Shown: positions 25,449 through 37,820, counted from the stretch's first letter. The stretch: 64,000 nt of DNA from Montifringilla adamsi (GCA_017590115.1 JAGGNK010011114.1:4083733-4147732), one strand, 5' to 3'. Made by a program: numbers and translations. The notes: generated by a model from the letters alone, not told the origin.

Positions 25449-26504
25449 GGCTTGCACCAAACTTGGACCCACAACTTTGGACAGAAACCCAGAAGTCCTG
25501 AGTGACACAGCACCTCTGGGCACCTCTGTTGTGTCATCTGTTACCTTGCTTTGCTAAACAGGATTTTATCAAGACTTGGAGGGTTCCAGGTGGATGATTG
25601 CATGAGAAGTGATGCAGGAGGTTAACAGCTGTACACCTGCTGCAAGGCATGCAACTTGAGGGGAAAAAAAAGCAGCTTAAACACATCAGAGAAGTCCAGT
25701 TATGTTACTTTTCTTCAAAATGTGATATTGTACAAATAAACTATGACCACCCAAGAAAGAGGAAATTTTCTTGGATTATCCCTGGCAGCCATTGGTCTGT
25801 TCACATAGTATTAGATTAATCTAGAAACAGGTTGAGGGACCTCACATGGCAGATGTGAGCTGCCTTCCTGGGGAAAGCACTAACACTTTGCCCACAAATA
25901 TACAGGTACAAACCTCTCAATCATTATTCATTTTCAACCAGCTACTTGACTGGAAGACCAAGAACAAAAACAATCTTCAATGTCTAAAAGCATTAAATGT
26001 ATTTCAGAAAGGGAACACGCTGCGTCATCACTACAAATAAGGCGCCATTCACCTCATTTAGTGCCATAAAAAAGTCTTCTGTAGCTTTATAGTGTAGCTA
26101 CTCTGCTGTTTAGGTAAGAGAAGTCACTTTGTAACATTGGCATAGGACAGCAGAAGGCATTTCTGCTTCTTGGGATGGGAGTCAGAGGGCAAGAATGCTT
26201 GGAACATCACAGCAATAATCTGGTAGCCTTGTATCACACCAGGTAAAAGAGCTGTGAGTGGGTGTGAGTGGGTACATAACTGCATATTTATGAGACATTC
26301 ATAAAATCACAATGTGAAAGGTCTGGTTATGAAAAATTAATTAATACTTCACCATTTCTGTTTTGGGAACATCCTATCAATACTATGCAAACTATAAACC
26401 CAGAAACTGGAAAAACAGGACAGTGAACCAAGGGGTGTGCTGAAAGGTGGCTGACAGCATGAAGTTTACCAGATGAACAGAGATAGACAAAGTCTATTTC
26501 TTAC

Positions 26505-26632
26505 CTGTTATGTTTTCTTGAGACTGACATTTGTTGCCGACGATGAAGACGGTGATGCTGACTGTGAGAACTGTGTAGCACTGCTGTTGGCCATAGGCAG
26601 GTGAGGAACAGAATTTTCATGACCAGGACCAT
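26505..26632 (-). CDS. GABRR3: GABRR3 coding exon 1: start codon and signal peptide
   Basis: Encodes residues 1-42 plus two bases of codon 43. The start is the ATG at 26,632-26,630, with a purine at -3 and G at +4. It is followed by a hydrophobic stretch (VLVMKILFLTCLWPTAVL) that reads as a secretory signal peptide. After it comes a His/Arg-rich stretch (SSHSQHHRLHRR) that is probably the mature N-terminus. The exon ends AACAG before a GTAAG donor. The starting residues MVL agree with known rho3 subunits. Any 5' UTR exon further right is not identifiable. Confidence 0.88.
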
Positions 26633-29600
26633 CTCTTCCAAAAGAGAAATGCACCTGATCTCCCAATCCACCTTGCTGACTTCTTATTTGTTAGTGTTTT
26701 TACCCTTTAGAAACAGCATAGCAGACAAAAGATGCACGTGAAGCAAGGCATCCCCAAAGGGAGAAGACCGGGGCATCCCAGTTCCGATGTCCTCGCCGAG
26801 TTCCCCTCGTATTTTGGCAAATCATAAATATTCCCTCAGCTCTACATCCCTGCAGCATCTGCTGTGCAACCAGAAGCACCTTGTTTTCAGCACTGTGGTA
26901 GGTAGGGCAGTTTGCTTGGCCAGGCTGCTTTCCTCTGATCCATTGCTGCCTCCCTTTCAGCAAAGGCGCGGTTTTAAATTCTCCATCACCCGCTCAGTAA
27001 CCTCTTCAACATAGCCTGTGCAGGCAAAGTGATGTCAAACATTTAATCCCCCTTAAATCCCACACAAAACCATACAAAAATCTGCTTTAATGACAAAGGT
27101 CTCTAAATTAATCTTGCTTTCTATATATGTGTGTATCTGCTCAAAATCATCTTCTGTACAGATCAAGCTCTTCTGTTAACTGGCTACATTGCCCTGTCTT
27201 CCCAACCATTAACATCAATTCTGGCTCTGTCAGCTGCCAGCATTTTGTCAGTGCACACACACTTCCTTCTCAACAGAACAATATCACAGTACAAGCCCAA
27301 AATAAAAATGAACTCCTGTTTTGATATTCCCCAATACCAGGAAATAGAATTTTCCCCCCCTCTCCTTTTTCTTTTTTTTTTTTTTTTTTTTTTTTACTAA
27401 GCTCTGCAGCTATTTAATTCACCCTAAATTTACAAGGTATGCGCACGTCTAAGATCCAGTATCCTTTCACCAACCCTAATTTTACCTTTAGTTCATTTAG
27501 CCTGCCCCTATCTGCTCAACAGAAGGTTGAATTGCAAAACATTTTATTAACAAAATGTGGCTTAAACAATAATTTGTACATGGCAGCTAGAAATTATGGT
27601 AAGATTTCTTAGGGGCTTAAAACTGGACAATACTGGGGACACATCTTCTTAGCTGGCACAGTCAAATTTATCCTCTTCAAGCCATCAGCAAGTTCAGTTT
27701 TTATTAAAAGTGACAGCATACATTTCTTTTTCTTTATCTAAAAATCAGAGATTTGAAACTGAAGGATCAGGAAATGGAAATACCCCACCCCTATCTAACA
27801 GCTGGAGGAGTAATTTGGGTCTCCTAGTAGGGGGCTTCTTCTTAAGTAAGACAAATCCAGGAATAAAACCAAGCCCAACACCGTGTCTGCTGAGACTATG
27901 AGCACCTACAGACACTGGGACAAAAACCCTGTCATGTGGGCATCTGCATCCTCAGAAGCTCCCTGATATTTCCAATTAACTTCACCTGTGCCAAGAAAGA
28001 ATTCTTAGTTGCGGGTGATTTCCAGGTGGAGGTTACCAATGGACAGATCATTCCCACTGTTAGACTGAACTGGGTCTAAGATCAAATGCTCCCAACTCTA
28101 CTATCCACCTCATTCACCTGTTTTATAGTTTAATCCTTTCCTGTTCAGCAAACTTAGGGAGGACCATTTGCAGCCTGGCCCAGGGACAGTCGAGAGTGCT
28201 TCTGGTGTATTCCCAGGGTGGAGTTTCCAGACATGGTAAACATGAGCTGCAGTTAATAAAACAGGTTCCATTCATCTACACTATCATTTGGTTGGGAAAA
28301 GGAAAATAAGACAATAACACTAATGAGAATTTATTCCAGGTGGAGATAAATACAAGTTTCTGAGCCAGTCTGGTCAAGTTCCCTACCGTCACCCAGCCTA
28401 CATATATCCAAGTATTAGCCCACTGATTAAATTACATGTAAGAAAAAAAATCCAAGAGCCTTTGGATCCTCTTCTTTCTCCACCCAAGCACAGACCCAAG
28501 AGTAGCAGCAAATTAAATAAAAAGCAAACAAAACTGCAGGCTGTGTGATAAATATGTTACCACATTTCTGCATGTCTGGCTACCTGCACATCCATCAGAG
28601 CTAACTCATTTCCAACCATTTTCCTCAGCTATAAAAACATTTCCATCCTGTCTTCCCTGCTAATTCTAGTTCCCATTGTTTCCAGTTATTGCGGAGAAAG
28701 ATGTGTTTTGGATGTTAATATAATCCCTAGCTGAAACCACTGGCTGTTATCCCCACTACGCAGGAGACATGGAATGGGGAGAGAGAGGATGATCTGGGTG
28801 CAGAGGTTTATCCACCAAGAGCTCTGTAGGGTACCTGTGGTTACATCATGTCATGCTAATGTAGAAACGTGATGATTTTGTGTGCTGACCTCAAGGAACT
28901 CAGAGGAGTCCATTAGAAATAAATAAGTAAAAATTGCTTTGTGGATTTATTTTCCAGCTGGAAAAGGGAGCGCATAGAAGTGCTGCTGCTCCAGAGATGT
29001 GGATTTGCAGAACGACTGGCATGTCCCTGGCCAAGCTGCACATGGATGTCCCTCCCCCCAGGAGAGAGGAGTCTTTGACAGAGATACAGGAAATTAGAGG
29101 CTGCTTTCATCGAGCTATCAGCACCCTGCTGCTTTATTACTCCTGGCTGTAGTAGCAACTTTACCACTAAGCTGTGCTGTTGAAAAGACTGCTCCATGGG
29201 GAATTTCCAAAACATGCTGAATGCTCCTTTGATTATCCCTGCTAAAATCAGCTTTAATTCAACAAACTAAGTAACTAAATAAATAAAAGGAGAAAGGGCT
29301 GCATGCACTGACATATTCCACCACCTTCACCCGTCTAACGTCATAAATATACCCTGGGAGGCCTTGCCTAAGCACGCTGAAAATCTAAGCACTATCCCTC
29401 TGTCCTATGGCACATTTCCAGGAACAATCTAGCCCACACACATGGAGGGGTGACTCTCCTGCAGAGAGGAATCAAAACCACTTCCACTGATGGGCATAAA
29501 TATCAGTGAGGCAAACCCACAGCAACAGGGTTTCTTAATGCTGGACCTGTTTTCATTTCCTCTGGGGAAGGGAGCATTACACAGAGCAGATTATACCACC

Positions 29601-32600
29601 ACTATAAATTACCATTAAGAAAACAGGTTAATCTCCTAAGCATTTGTCAGTAATAAATTCCAAAAAAGATCCCTCTTTGGAGAAGAATAAAAACAAGATA
29701 ACACACTTTGCTTGTATTGGGCAAGTTGCTGATCAGTTCTTGTGTTTAGACACAGAGCACTGTCTCTTTGCTATCAGTAAAAAAATTATTTCTTTAAAAT
29801 AATCTGTAGCCTATTAAAAGTTTGCCATGCTTATCTTCCTGGGACTAAACCTGGCACATGGTAACGGTGCATCAGCTCATTGAACAGTTTGCAAACAAGC
29901 AAGCAAGGAAAAGGAACAAAGGTGAACACACCACCTGGTTTCAGAGGATGAGATGCCTTCTTTTAGTCAGCAAAATAAAACATTCCTTCTGGTAACTGCA
30001 ATCTGGAGCTGCAGACCCCTCTCCACCACAGATCACAGAGCAAAGCAGATTGACAACAGCTACTGTAAAAACAAGAACAGAAGAAAAGCAGGGATGAAGA
30101 AATGCTTCAGAGACTCGAATTTTGCAGAAAATCTGATCTCACCTAATGGCCATTTTAAACATATGGAGATGAAAAGAGCACAGCACACTAGCACTTTTCA
30201 ATCCATTAAAAACAAATTAGCTGCACTGGGAAGAGATGCAATGTGGAATGGGGAGTGTAGGTTTACATGGAAGTATTTTTTACTCGCCTAATCAGAGAAT
30301 GGAATAGAAGGAAGGAAACATTAATAAGTCTCCTAAGAGGCACTCACTTCTTACAAACAACTAGCAAATCACAGAAAGCAGATTAACCACATCCATGACT
30401 CTGAGAGTGTGAATGCAATACAGCAGCACAGGAATAGGCAGCATTTTGCTTTTCTATGGTAACAGACTCAGCGCAGAGCACTCACCATTTATATCATGGT
30501 GACTTACAAAATTAATGTTAGAATTAAGGACAGTTTGTCCTGCTTGTATTCACACAAATGACAAACCATGTTTCAGGAATTAAGATAACCATTCACATTT
30601 CCCAAAAGGATGAAGTGGGAGGAAAGCAGAGACTGGGAATTATGATTCCAGTTTGCAGATCTCAGAACAGAGCAAGTGCCTTTTCTTCTCATTACAGAAC
30701 AACCAGCTGTTATTTTTCACTAAGGTAAAGGGCAGTTCATTAAAAAGTAAAGGTCATCTAAACAATTTCCTGAACACAGCTCTCGTGTGATGAGGTCTCC
30801 TTGGGTGTCCAAGAATCCAGTCACAAACAGGGCATAGAACCTGTGCAAAGTCTGCAGCTTTGAGAGCAGAGCTGGACAGTTTCCACTAAAATAGCCAAAG
30901 AATGGAGACCAAATTCCATCCCTGAGCCTTGCACGGTTTCTTACTGTCTCTGTCCACTGCCTATTCATCCAAAGGAGTGTTTTAAAACTGTAGTGCAGGA
31001 TCCTCACAAGACCATAATCCACCAAAGGCAGGTACATATTTTCCCATATAAAACAGCCTCTAAATACCAGGCTTGAACAGGCGACTCTGTTTGGCACAAG
31101 GGTCTTTTCTGCTTTTCCTTCAATTTACAAAACTCAGGCTTCTGTTTGCTCTGGAGGAGCTGTGTTGGCTACACACTTTTTTGTACAATCAGACATTTGG
31201 TTGGAAAGAGTGACAAGAAAAACAAAGAAAAACCACACATTTCCGCTAGCTCTTTGCATTCCCCATTTCCAGAGTCTTTAAACCAGGGATTCTTTCTCTT
31301 TCATCATTCTGCCCTGGACAGAACAATCACTGAATTAATTTCATCCCTAAATCCCTTTACTTAGCTTCTACAGCAACAACCTTGAAAGTAGAACAATCAG
31401 TTTTGCTGCCTCTGGTTAAGGAACATCTGCATATTGAGGGTGATCTCTGACAAAACAAGCAGCCACATTTTACCCAGATTTACACTTCTCACAGCCTCAG
31501 TGGCAGAGAAATTTGCCTTTCTGCCACCTCATGCTGACCACAGGCATGGAATACAGCTGCCCTTCTCCTGCATGTATGTCCTTTCTTTGCCAGGAGCAGT
31601 TTCTAGAGTTTGTTTTTTTATTTCTGTAGGATTAAAAAAAAAGAAAAATCTTTTAGCCTCTTTCCCAAGTCAGAGAGGATCAAGGGGCTGACCCTTATGC
31701 CTGAGCAATTCTCAGAAAGCAAGTGTTTGCAGCAGCCCAGTGTATCCCCAAGAAGAAGGCTACTTTGCCATATGCATGGCCTCAACACTGTGCTTCAATC
31801 CCAAAAGCAATATACAGTGCACGGGATTATTTTTTTTTCCCTGATTTCTTTGGCATTCTGGTCAACAGCAGAGTCTCTCTTCAGTGCTTATCAGTCAGAT
31901 CCTAACTGCTACCTGAAGTCCTTTTGGCTCATTTCCCCCCACAGACCAAAACAAAACAATTCAGCAAGTGTTTACTCTTTTCTTGCTGTCAAGCTGATGT
32001 GCATTAAGTGTTTTCTCCAGCATTCCCTGTTTGCTGTCCAGGAATCAGCAATATATCTCTGATGGGAACTAATTTATGAAATGTACTGCATCTCTACAAA
32101 GTTCCTTTTCTGTCACCAATGAACATAAGGAGAAAAAAAAATTGTTGAATAGTGGGGAAAAAAATGTGCCTTTCAGCTTTGGCACTGCAAACTTTTTTCA
32201 CCTTACAGTGAAAATAGAGACAGATTTATTGATTGAAGTCTGATCTCTACAGGTCGCAGAACAGCTTCAAAAGCCATCAGGCACAACTCTCAGTGGCTGT
32301 TTTCCAGGCTTTTCTTTTCCACTGCTATCTTCCAGAGAAACATATGTTAACATCACAGAGCAGGTGCTCATTTCAAAGTGGGAAGCCAATTTTTATTGCA
32401 ACAATTGTAGTCCTATGTAAATACATATTTAAGTTTACATATGTTTGAGATTTAAGAGGAGGTAAGTGCATTTGGGTTTTTTAAGGCTTTACAATTTCTG
32501 TTTTCCTAGTGGCTGACAAAATAATGTAGTTCTAAATCAATAAACATCTGAACAAGTCATGTTAAAATCTTGAAGGAGAGAGAAGCTGAGTGATGGAACA

Positions 32601-32632
32601 GCAGCAGAGAAGGTTGGTTGGAAATCTGCTCA
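26633..32632. other. GABRR3 upstream region, no gene recognised
   Basis: Six kilobases to the right of the GABRR3 start codon. The 5' UTR and promoter of GABRR3 should begin here, but no TATA box or 5' exon can be assigned with confidence. A poly-T run lies at 27,372-27,395. Open frames of up to 150 codons have no domain. I see no RNA gene or repeat family. Confidence 0.6.
27372..27395. repeat. Poly-T tract
   Basis: An uninterrupted run of 24 T after a C/T-rich stretch. It could be the complement of a retroposed poly(A) tail, but no body of such an element is visible next to it. Confidence 0.8.
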
Positions 32633-32850
32633 TAGAATCCCTGAATGGTTTGGGTTGAAAGTGACCTTAAAGACAATCTCATTCCAGCCCCCTGCCATGG
32701 GCAGGGACTCCTCCCACCAGAACAGGTTTTCAAAACTCCATCCAAACTGGCCTTGAGCACTTCCAGGGATGGGGTATCAGCCCAGCTTCACTGAGCAACC
32801 TGTTCCAGTGTGGTTCCCATGCTCACAGGAAGAAATTCTTCCTGAAGCTC
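32633..32850 (-). mobile_element. CR1 LINE, 3' end fragment, reverse orientation
   Basis: Complement of a CR1 tail: CATAGAATCCCTGAATGGTT, TGGGTTGAAAGTGACCTTAA, CCCCCTGCCATGGGCAGGGA, CTTGAGCACTTCCAGGGATG, CAACCTGTTCCAGTG and AAGAAATTCTTCCTGAAGCTC. The CR1 match may continue weakly to about 32,960. Confidence 0.9.
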
Positions 32851-33199
32851 CAGCACTTGCCCAAACTTTTGTGCTCCTGTTCATCATTTCCCTGTTAAGA
32901 TAAAGCCCTACAAATGTCTGGGCTGGGAGATAAAATACAGGTAGGCTGGCTATGCCATGCTCCATCCTTAAAAGATACATAAAGTATCTGACAACAGCTG
33001 AGATCCTCAACAAAATAGAGCACCCTGCTGTGATGCCTTCAGTGCAGAAATCCTGATCTGGTAATTGCCTTCAGATGCAAGAAAAGCTGAGGGGGATTCT
33101 GGAATGTGTCAACATGGATTTCTGTAAGACAAAAAAAGTCGCCCAGAGAAATCCAAAGTGACAGGTCTTCTGGCTCTGCCTCCTCACCCTTGGGTGCCA

Positions 33200-33892
33200 A
33201 CAAAGGATTCAAGACAGACTAACTCTCCTTTTGCCCCTCTTTTATTTTTGTGGGGGAAAAGCCCCCGGGCTGCTCACTGTTTCACAAACCCCTCTGTTGT
33301 CCACAAAAATCAGATTCCCTATCCGGTGTGCAACACACCAATGATTCCACACTGACATTGGTGCTTACCTCAGGGCTATACAAGCCTGGCTGCTCCCAGG
33401 TATTCCAGAAATCCAGCACCCAGACTGTCAAAACTTTTCAGTATTTATGCATATTAGCAAACAAAGGAATTAGTGTTCACTGGTTACAAGTTACATAGTT
33501 CTCTTATTAATTAGCATTCTGTCTTCTCTCGGTTCATGATTCTCTTGCTTCCAATGCTAATTAGCCCATATGTTCAGTCTTTCCCTTCTTTTGGGTCGGC
33601 GGTCCCAGAGTCAGTGGTCACGATCCGCCCCTGCAGGGGATTACCTTTTACCCAGCTTGAGCTGATTTCAGCACAATTGCTGAGTTGGCTTTATTGGTTT
33701 CTTCCCTATCTGGTGAGTTCTGCCAAGTGTCCATGTGGCCTGTAAATTCTGCATTCTCTGCATCCGCTATCAGCGGCACATCCTTCTTCCCGAGCTTTGT
33801 TAACCTCCCACTACATCTCCGAGCATTAAAACACGCCGAGCCCTACACCTAAAGAAGGCAATTCTACCGACAATTCAATTGTCTTTCTAACA
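33200..33892 (-). repeat. Probable ERV LTR, minus orientation
   Basis: On the minus strand the segment opens TGTTAGAAAGACAATTG at 33,892. It then shows LTR-like content: AATAAA near 33,690, a GCATAAATACTG TATA-like box near 33,445, GGTAAGCACC (splice-donor-like) near 33,368 and AATAAA at 33,241-33,246. Immediately beyond its 3' end lies TGGCACCCAAGGG (33,187-33,199), which resembles a primer-binding site. No gag or pol is readable to the left, so this is either a solo LTR or a badly truncated provirus. No matching target duplication was found, and the left end is approximate. Confidence 0.55.
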
Positions 33893-34011
33893 CCTGCGCA
33901 CCGCTCGGCGCTTGCTGGCTGCTCTGTTTCAGGGATTAAATCTCATTTCATGTTGAGTAGGCTTGAAAGTTTCCAAAGATCGAACATCAGCGAGCATCCC
34001 TTCGTAAAAAA

Positions 34012-34017
34012 NNNNNN
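34012..34017. other. Assembly gap (6 N)
   Basis: Six undetermined bases between an A-run and the CpG-rich block. The true gap size is unknown and sequence may be missing here, possibly the rest of a first exon. Confidence 0.99.
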
Positions 34018-34370
34018 TCCACTAAAACGCGGCAAACGCGGCTAAACCGCGGGAGTCTCCACACGGACGCCCCCAGCAGCGCCCTGAGGGAGCGCGTCCC
34101 CTGCCGCGCCGACATGGCGGCCGTTCCCTGCCCGCGGCCGCGAGATGGCAGCGCCCGCCGCCCCAGCCGCAGCCCCGCCGGCAGCCGCGGCCCGGAGCTC
34201 CCTCGGCGAGGGGAGGATGAGGGCGGAGGGGAGGCTCTGTCCCGCCCGCGGCTCCGGTGGGGAAGGTGGTGAGGGGCGAGGAGGGAAAGAGGGGGGGAGA
34301 GAAAATGGCCGCCGCAGGGAGAGGCCGCTGGAGGGGAGGGCGGCCCCGCGGCGCACCTGAGGGAGGGCGA
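34018..34370. promoter_or_regulatory. CpG island with no identified gene
   Basis: A dense block of CG dinucleotides and G/C-rich sequence (GCGGCCGC, CCGCGGC, GGCGGCC), unlike the AT-rich surroundings. Such islands normally mark promoters. ATGs in good context occur on both strands and share the palindrome CATG: plus at 34,114 (ATGGCGGCC) and minus at 34,115 (GCCGCCATGTCG). A third is on plus at 34,309 (AAAATGGCCGCC). The minus frame gives an Arg-rich start (MSARQGTRSLRALLGASVW) and runs into the assembly gap after 32 codons. The plus frame from 34,114 stops after about 50 codons. It could be the promoter of an unseen gene, of a non-coding RNA, or of a distal 5' exon of GABRR3. Confidence 0.75.
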
Positions 34371-35488
34371 TGTGGGGCGAAATGCCGGTGGGCAGCAAGT
34401 ATGAGATGATAAAAAGTGAAGGGGGCAGCAGAAGATGATTCTCACAAAAATGTGATTGTGAGGCTGGCTAAATATCCAAGATGATCCAAGAAGTTCCGCA
34501 TCCAGCAGCCTGCTGTTCTTAACAGTAGCTTGCCTGATGATCATCACAGAGACTGACTTCCAGCCCCTTAGCACAGGAATAAAACAGGCTCTGGTGGCTG
34601 TAATCTTAATTCCTTCAATAATCCTCGCTGTATTCGATAGTGTGAGAGGCCACTGGAAGTCATTTAAAATTGAAATAAAGATAGCAGCTTCGTAAAGTAT
34701 GACAAGAAGATAGGGAAACCAGTGGAGTTTAGTTGGACTTACTGGAAATGAGACCTCTAGGAAAAGGTGAAGGCATTAATAAGACACGAGCACACACACA
34801 ACCTTCTCCCCAAATAATTCAGTATTGGGAATAGCCCATTTACTTTATGTACACTAAGAATGTTTCAGTTCATAGTACAGAGGAGGAGTCTGCTCAGGAA
34901 AGTTGCTCCTGGCCGCAGCCTGAAGCAGCAGCATCCATAGGAGCCTGCAGCTGGAGCTCCACAGCCTCCCTACCCAGAGCAGGGATCAACACCTCCCTCC
35001 TTCTTCTTGTCTTCAGAACGCTGCTGCCACCACGTCTTACTGCCATTCTTCGTGCTTGTTTTCATCCTTATTTACTTGGGGTTGCTTGTATTGGAGACCT
35101 TACATATTTTAATTATTGGCTGCAAGAGGTCCCAGTTTCTCCGAGTCCTTGTAATTCACGTTGCATGTGGGGTGACAGAGCCCCAGCCCAGATGCTGGCT
35201 TGTGCCATCAGGCTCAAACACGTCCTCCACAATTGTATAACCTGACCCAGACACGGTGTCCTAATACTGTATGGCCCCTGCCAGGTTACATAAGGTGACA
35301 CACCATCTGCACTGACATCTGTGACCTGCTGCAGGTGGCATCACTCTGCAGCACATGCTGAGAAGGGGAGGAGGCTCCTTACAGCCCATGTCTTGTTTTT
35401 TTTTCATTTTTAATCTGATCACATTAGCACAAGGCATCCCTAGCAACTCAGCAATGGCCTTTGTCTGTCACCAATTCTAGCAGGAGTG

Positions 35489-35551
35489 ATATATAAGATA
35501 TATAGATATATAGATATGGATATATATAGATATATAGATATATATATATAT
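35489..35551. repeat. Microsatellite of TATAGA/TA units
   Basis: An imperfect run built of ATATAGATATATAGATAT-type units ending in a pure TA stretch. It is simple sequence and probably variable in length between individuals. Confidence 0.92.
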
Positions 35552-37766
35552 GGTGGAAATAAACACTGCAGATTTTTCTGATGTGGAAATAATTTGAGGG
35601 CCAACATAGTAGGCATTTTGCCCCCAAATTTCAGAAGTTCTCAAGTGCGAAAATTCTTCAGGTAAGAAACGCTATTTTGCTTCCTACTTTGTTAGTCCTG
35701 AGTGGTCATGTTTAAGATTTTCCATTAGAGCAGAAAAGGAAGAGTGAAAAACCAAGAGTAAACAAAGTTTTATTTTACAGGGAGTGTGGGTCTGCCAAGT
35801 ATTACATTTTAGCCTGTTCTAGACCCACAGTGTTCAGAAAGGAAGGTGGTAAATTTGCTAGGTATTCCTGTGGCAGTCACCATAGTGTGTGGCCTTGGAG
35901 AATATGGAAAAATGAATGCTTGGGAAATGCAGAGGTACTCCAGCACCCTGAGATGGCAGGAGTGAGATTAATACTGCTCTGATGGAGGAATGTATGTGCA
36001 AACTCTGGCTGAGACATTCCCAGAAGTATGAGCTAGTGCAGACCTGACCTTGAGTCCTGGAGAAAAATAAAGCTAATTTTTAAAGGCTTTATGCCTCTTT
36101 TCAATAAACACTGAATTGATTAAAGCCTGTAGCAAAGCCCTGGGTTTCAGGGATTCGGCACCTAAGAAACCTCTCCAGTATTTCTGAAGCGGATTTTTTA
36201 TTTCCTGTAACAAAGGAGCTTCTCTCAGCACACGGAGGACAACGTGCAGCTGTTATCCATGCCCACCGCTGTGTAACTCACTTGGTCAGCCCCAGGCAGC
36301 AGGAGATACCTCCCAGCCCCAGGGCAGGCAGAGTCTCCAACACACCCAGAGTTAAAATCTGCACCTGCAATCCACACCCCTCGACTCCCAGCCCCTCACA
36401 GCGTCTCACAAGCACGCTCCTTGCACTGATGGATGACTGGGGGTGTGGGTGCCTCCCACCAGTGGTGACAACGAGGGGTTTTATTCATAGGTGGTTTTAA
36501 GACAAAAAAAAAAATCACACTGAAAATGCGTGTGGTGAGAGCATCCCCGTCTGCATCATGTGAATCTCTCTCCCCTGCGCCCCGAGAGCTCTGAGCAGGA
36601 GGCAAGAAGCTCAGGGCTCCAGTTTGCAATTTGTGAAATGTCAGGGAAAACAAAAACTGATTCTGATTGTCTCACTGAAAAAAAAAAAAAATTCTCTTTT
36701 CTGCCTTTCACGGTGCTCCTTCCATCTCTTTGTTTTTCAGGCTGCAGATCAAGGTGTTCAGCAGCAGAGAGAAGGGCAGAGTAGAGTCCAGCATATCATA
36801 ATTCAAAGCAAGAGAGAGAGACGGGGTCAGTTATTAAACCCTGGGCAGCCTGCAGGGTTTTCAGCATTGGGTAAGGAAATCTGTTTGAAAAGCTACTTTC
36901 TCTCCTGCAGAATTAAGTGAAAATGCATAATTTGTGTTTTTTAGGGTATTGGTAGTTGAGAGCATTGGGCAAACATTCACTGCTTGGCGTCCATAGAGTT
37001 TCCAGCCCTTCTGTTGTCAGTTCACTGATCCTGCAGGATCTTAATTCCAGTTTGTATCAAACCAGTGTAAAAAACACATACATTAACACAAATATTACTG
37101 CTAGAAGGCAGCTGTATCAGTACTGCTAAATACTTTTCCTTACTAAACTCTAGATCAGTTATGCTTTGACATGAATCCTTATCCATAGGAGGAAAAAAAG
37201 GGTTTAGAAAGATTGTACATCACCTAAAGTCAGCCTGAAAGTGCAACTATGCAAATTGAAGTAAAAAGCAGTCATGAAGCTTAACATCCACTGGCAATGA
37301 TTCACACTTCTGTTTACACTTTGAAAATCCTCTTTGCCTTAAATTTTCTCTTGGGGACATGTGTTTTTACAAGACAATTTCTCACTTTCATCTTCTCCTG
37401 CCCAGAACAGAGCTACTCAAGTAAAGGCTGTAACTCTCAGCAAACCCTACCAACTATAGAAAAGGATTAGGTAGGGGTGGTATTATTTGCCTTGTCATCA
37501 CTGAAAATAATGCATTTTCATTACATTGGGATATCCTACTTTCTAAAGATCTTCCACAAGACAAAGGGGTGATTTGTACCACGCAGGTAAGAGAATTCAA
37601 ATTAAAATAGGCACTATAGGTCAAGATCAACAATAGTCATGCTGAAGTAAAAGTTCATGAATCAAGATCTCCAGTGTGTCTGACACAGTGTCAAAACAAA
37701 ACAACTTTTCTTTCTCTCTCTCTCTTTTTTTTTTAATGAAGACAGAGTAGCTGTTATTAATGTAAA

Positions 37767-37820
37767 AATTCAAGAGAAGAAACAGAAGAAGAGAATTCAA
37801 CAGAAGAAACAGAAGAATCC
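37767..37820. repeat. Tandem duplication, period 27, GAAGAAACAGAAGAA core
   Basis: Two copies of AATTCAAxAGAAGAAACAGAAGAA start at 37,767 and 37,794 and differ at one inner base and at the copy ends. The purine-rich sequence follows a complementary CT-rich run at about 37,710-37,735. Confidence 0.8.

Larger units (their letters stand above)
17877..26504 (-). other. GABRR3: GABRR3 intron 1
   Basis: An 8.6-kb intron that carries nearly all the mobile elements of this gene: a CR1 fragment (18,337-18,625), a broken retrovirus with a 3' LTR (19,640-22,561) and a second CR1 fragment (22,743-22,965). A 175-codon plus-strand open frame at 24,707-25,234 has no recognisable domain. The rest appears to be unique sequence. 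Confidence 0.8.
264..26632 (-). other. GABRR3: GABRR3 locus, eight coding exons (3' end outside window)
   Basis: This locus encodes a rho-class GABA-A (formerly GABA-C) receptor subunit, a pentameric GABA-gated chloride channel of the neuronal plasma membrane. Eight exons (264-460, 2581-2733, 5287-5427, 6016-6098, 8187-8410, 9692-9759, 17764-17876, 26505-26632) join without a stop to give 369 codons, and every join has an AG acceptor, a GT donor and a matching phase. The product has a signal peptide, the ligand-binding domain with a 13-residue Cys-loop, M1, M2 with the anion-selective PAR motif, and M3. The M2-M3 wording (SASMPQVSY) and the N-terminal wording (LLHIED, RPGFGG) point to rho3 rather than rho1 or rho2. 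The exon with the M3-M4 loop and M4 must lie left of position 1. The gene looks intact, with no frameshift or nonsense codon in the visible part. Confidence 0.95.

Noticed and set aside
33987..34574. 195-codon minus-strand open frame across the CpG island
   Set aside because: It reads through the N gap, so its continuity is not real. Pro/Arg/Ser-rich translation is expected of any GC-rich block. Only the inner ATG at 34,115 was kept, as a possible start.
34847..35245. 132-codon plus-strand open frame with a hydrophobic overlapping frame
   Set aside because: Two overlapping frames (34,847-35,245 and 35,007-35,240) look equally plausible and neither resembles a known protein. It was not called a gene just because it follows the CpG island.
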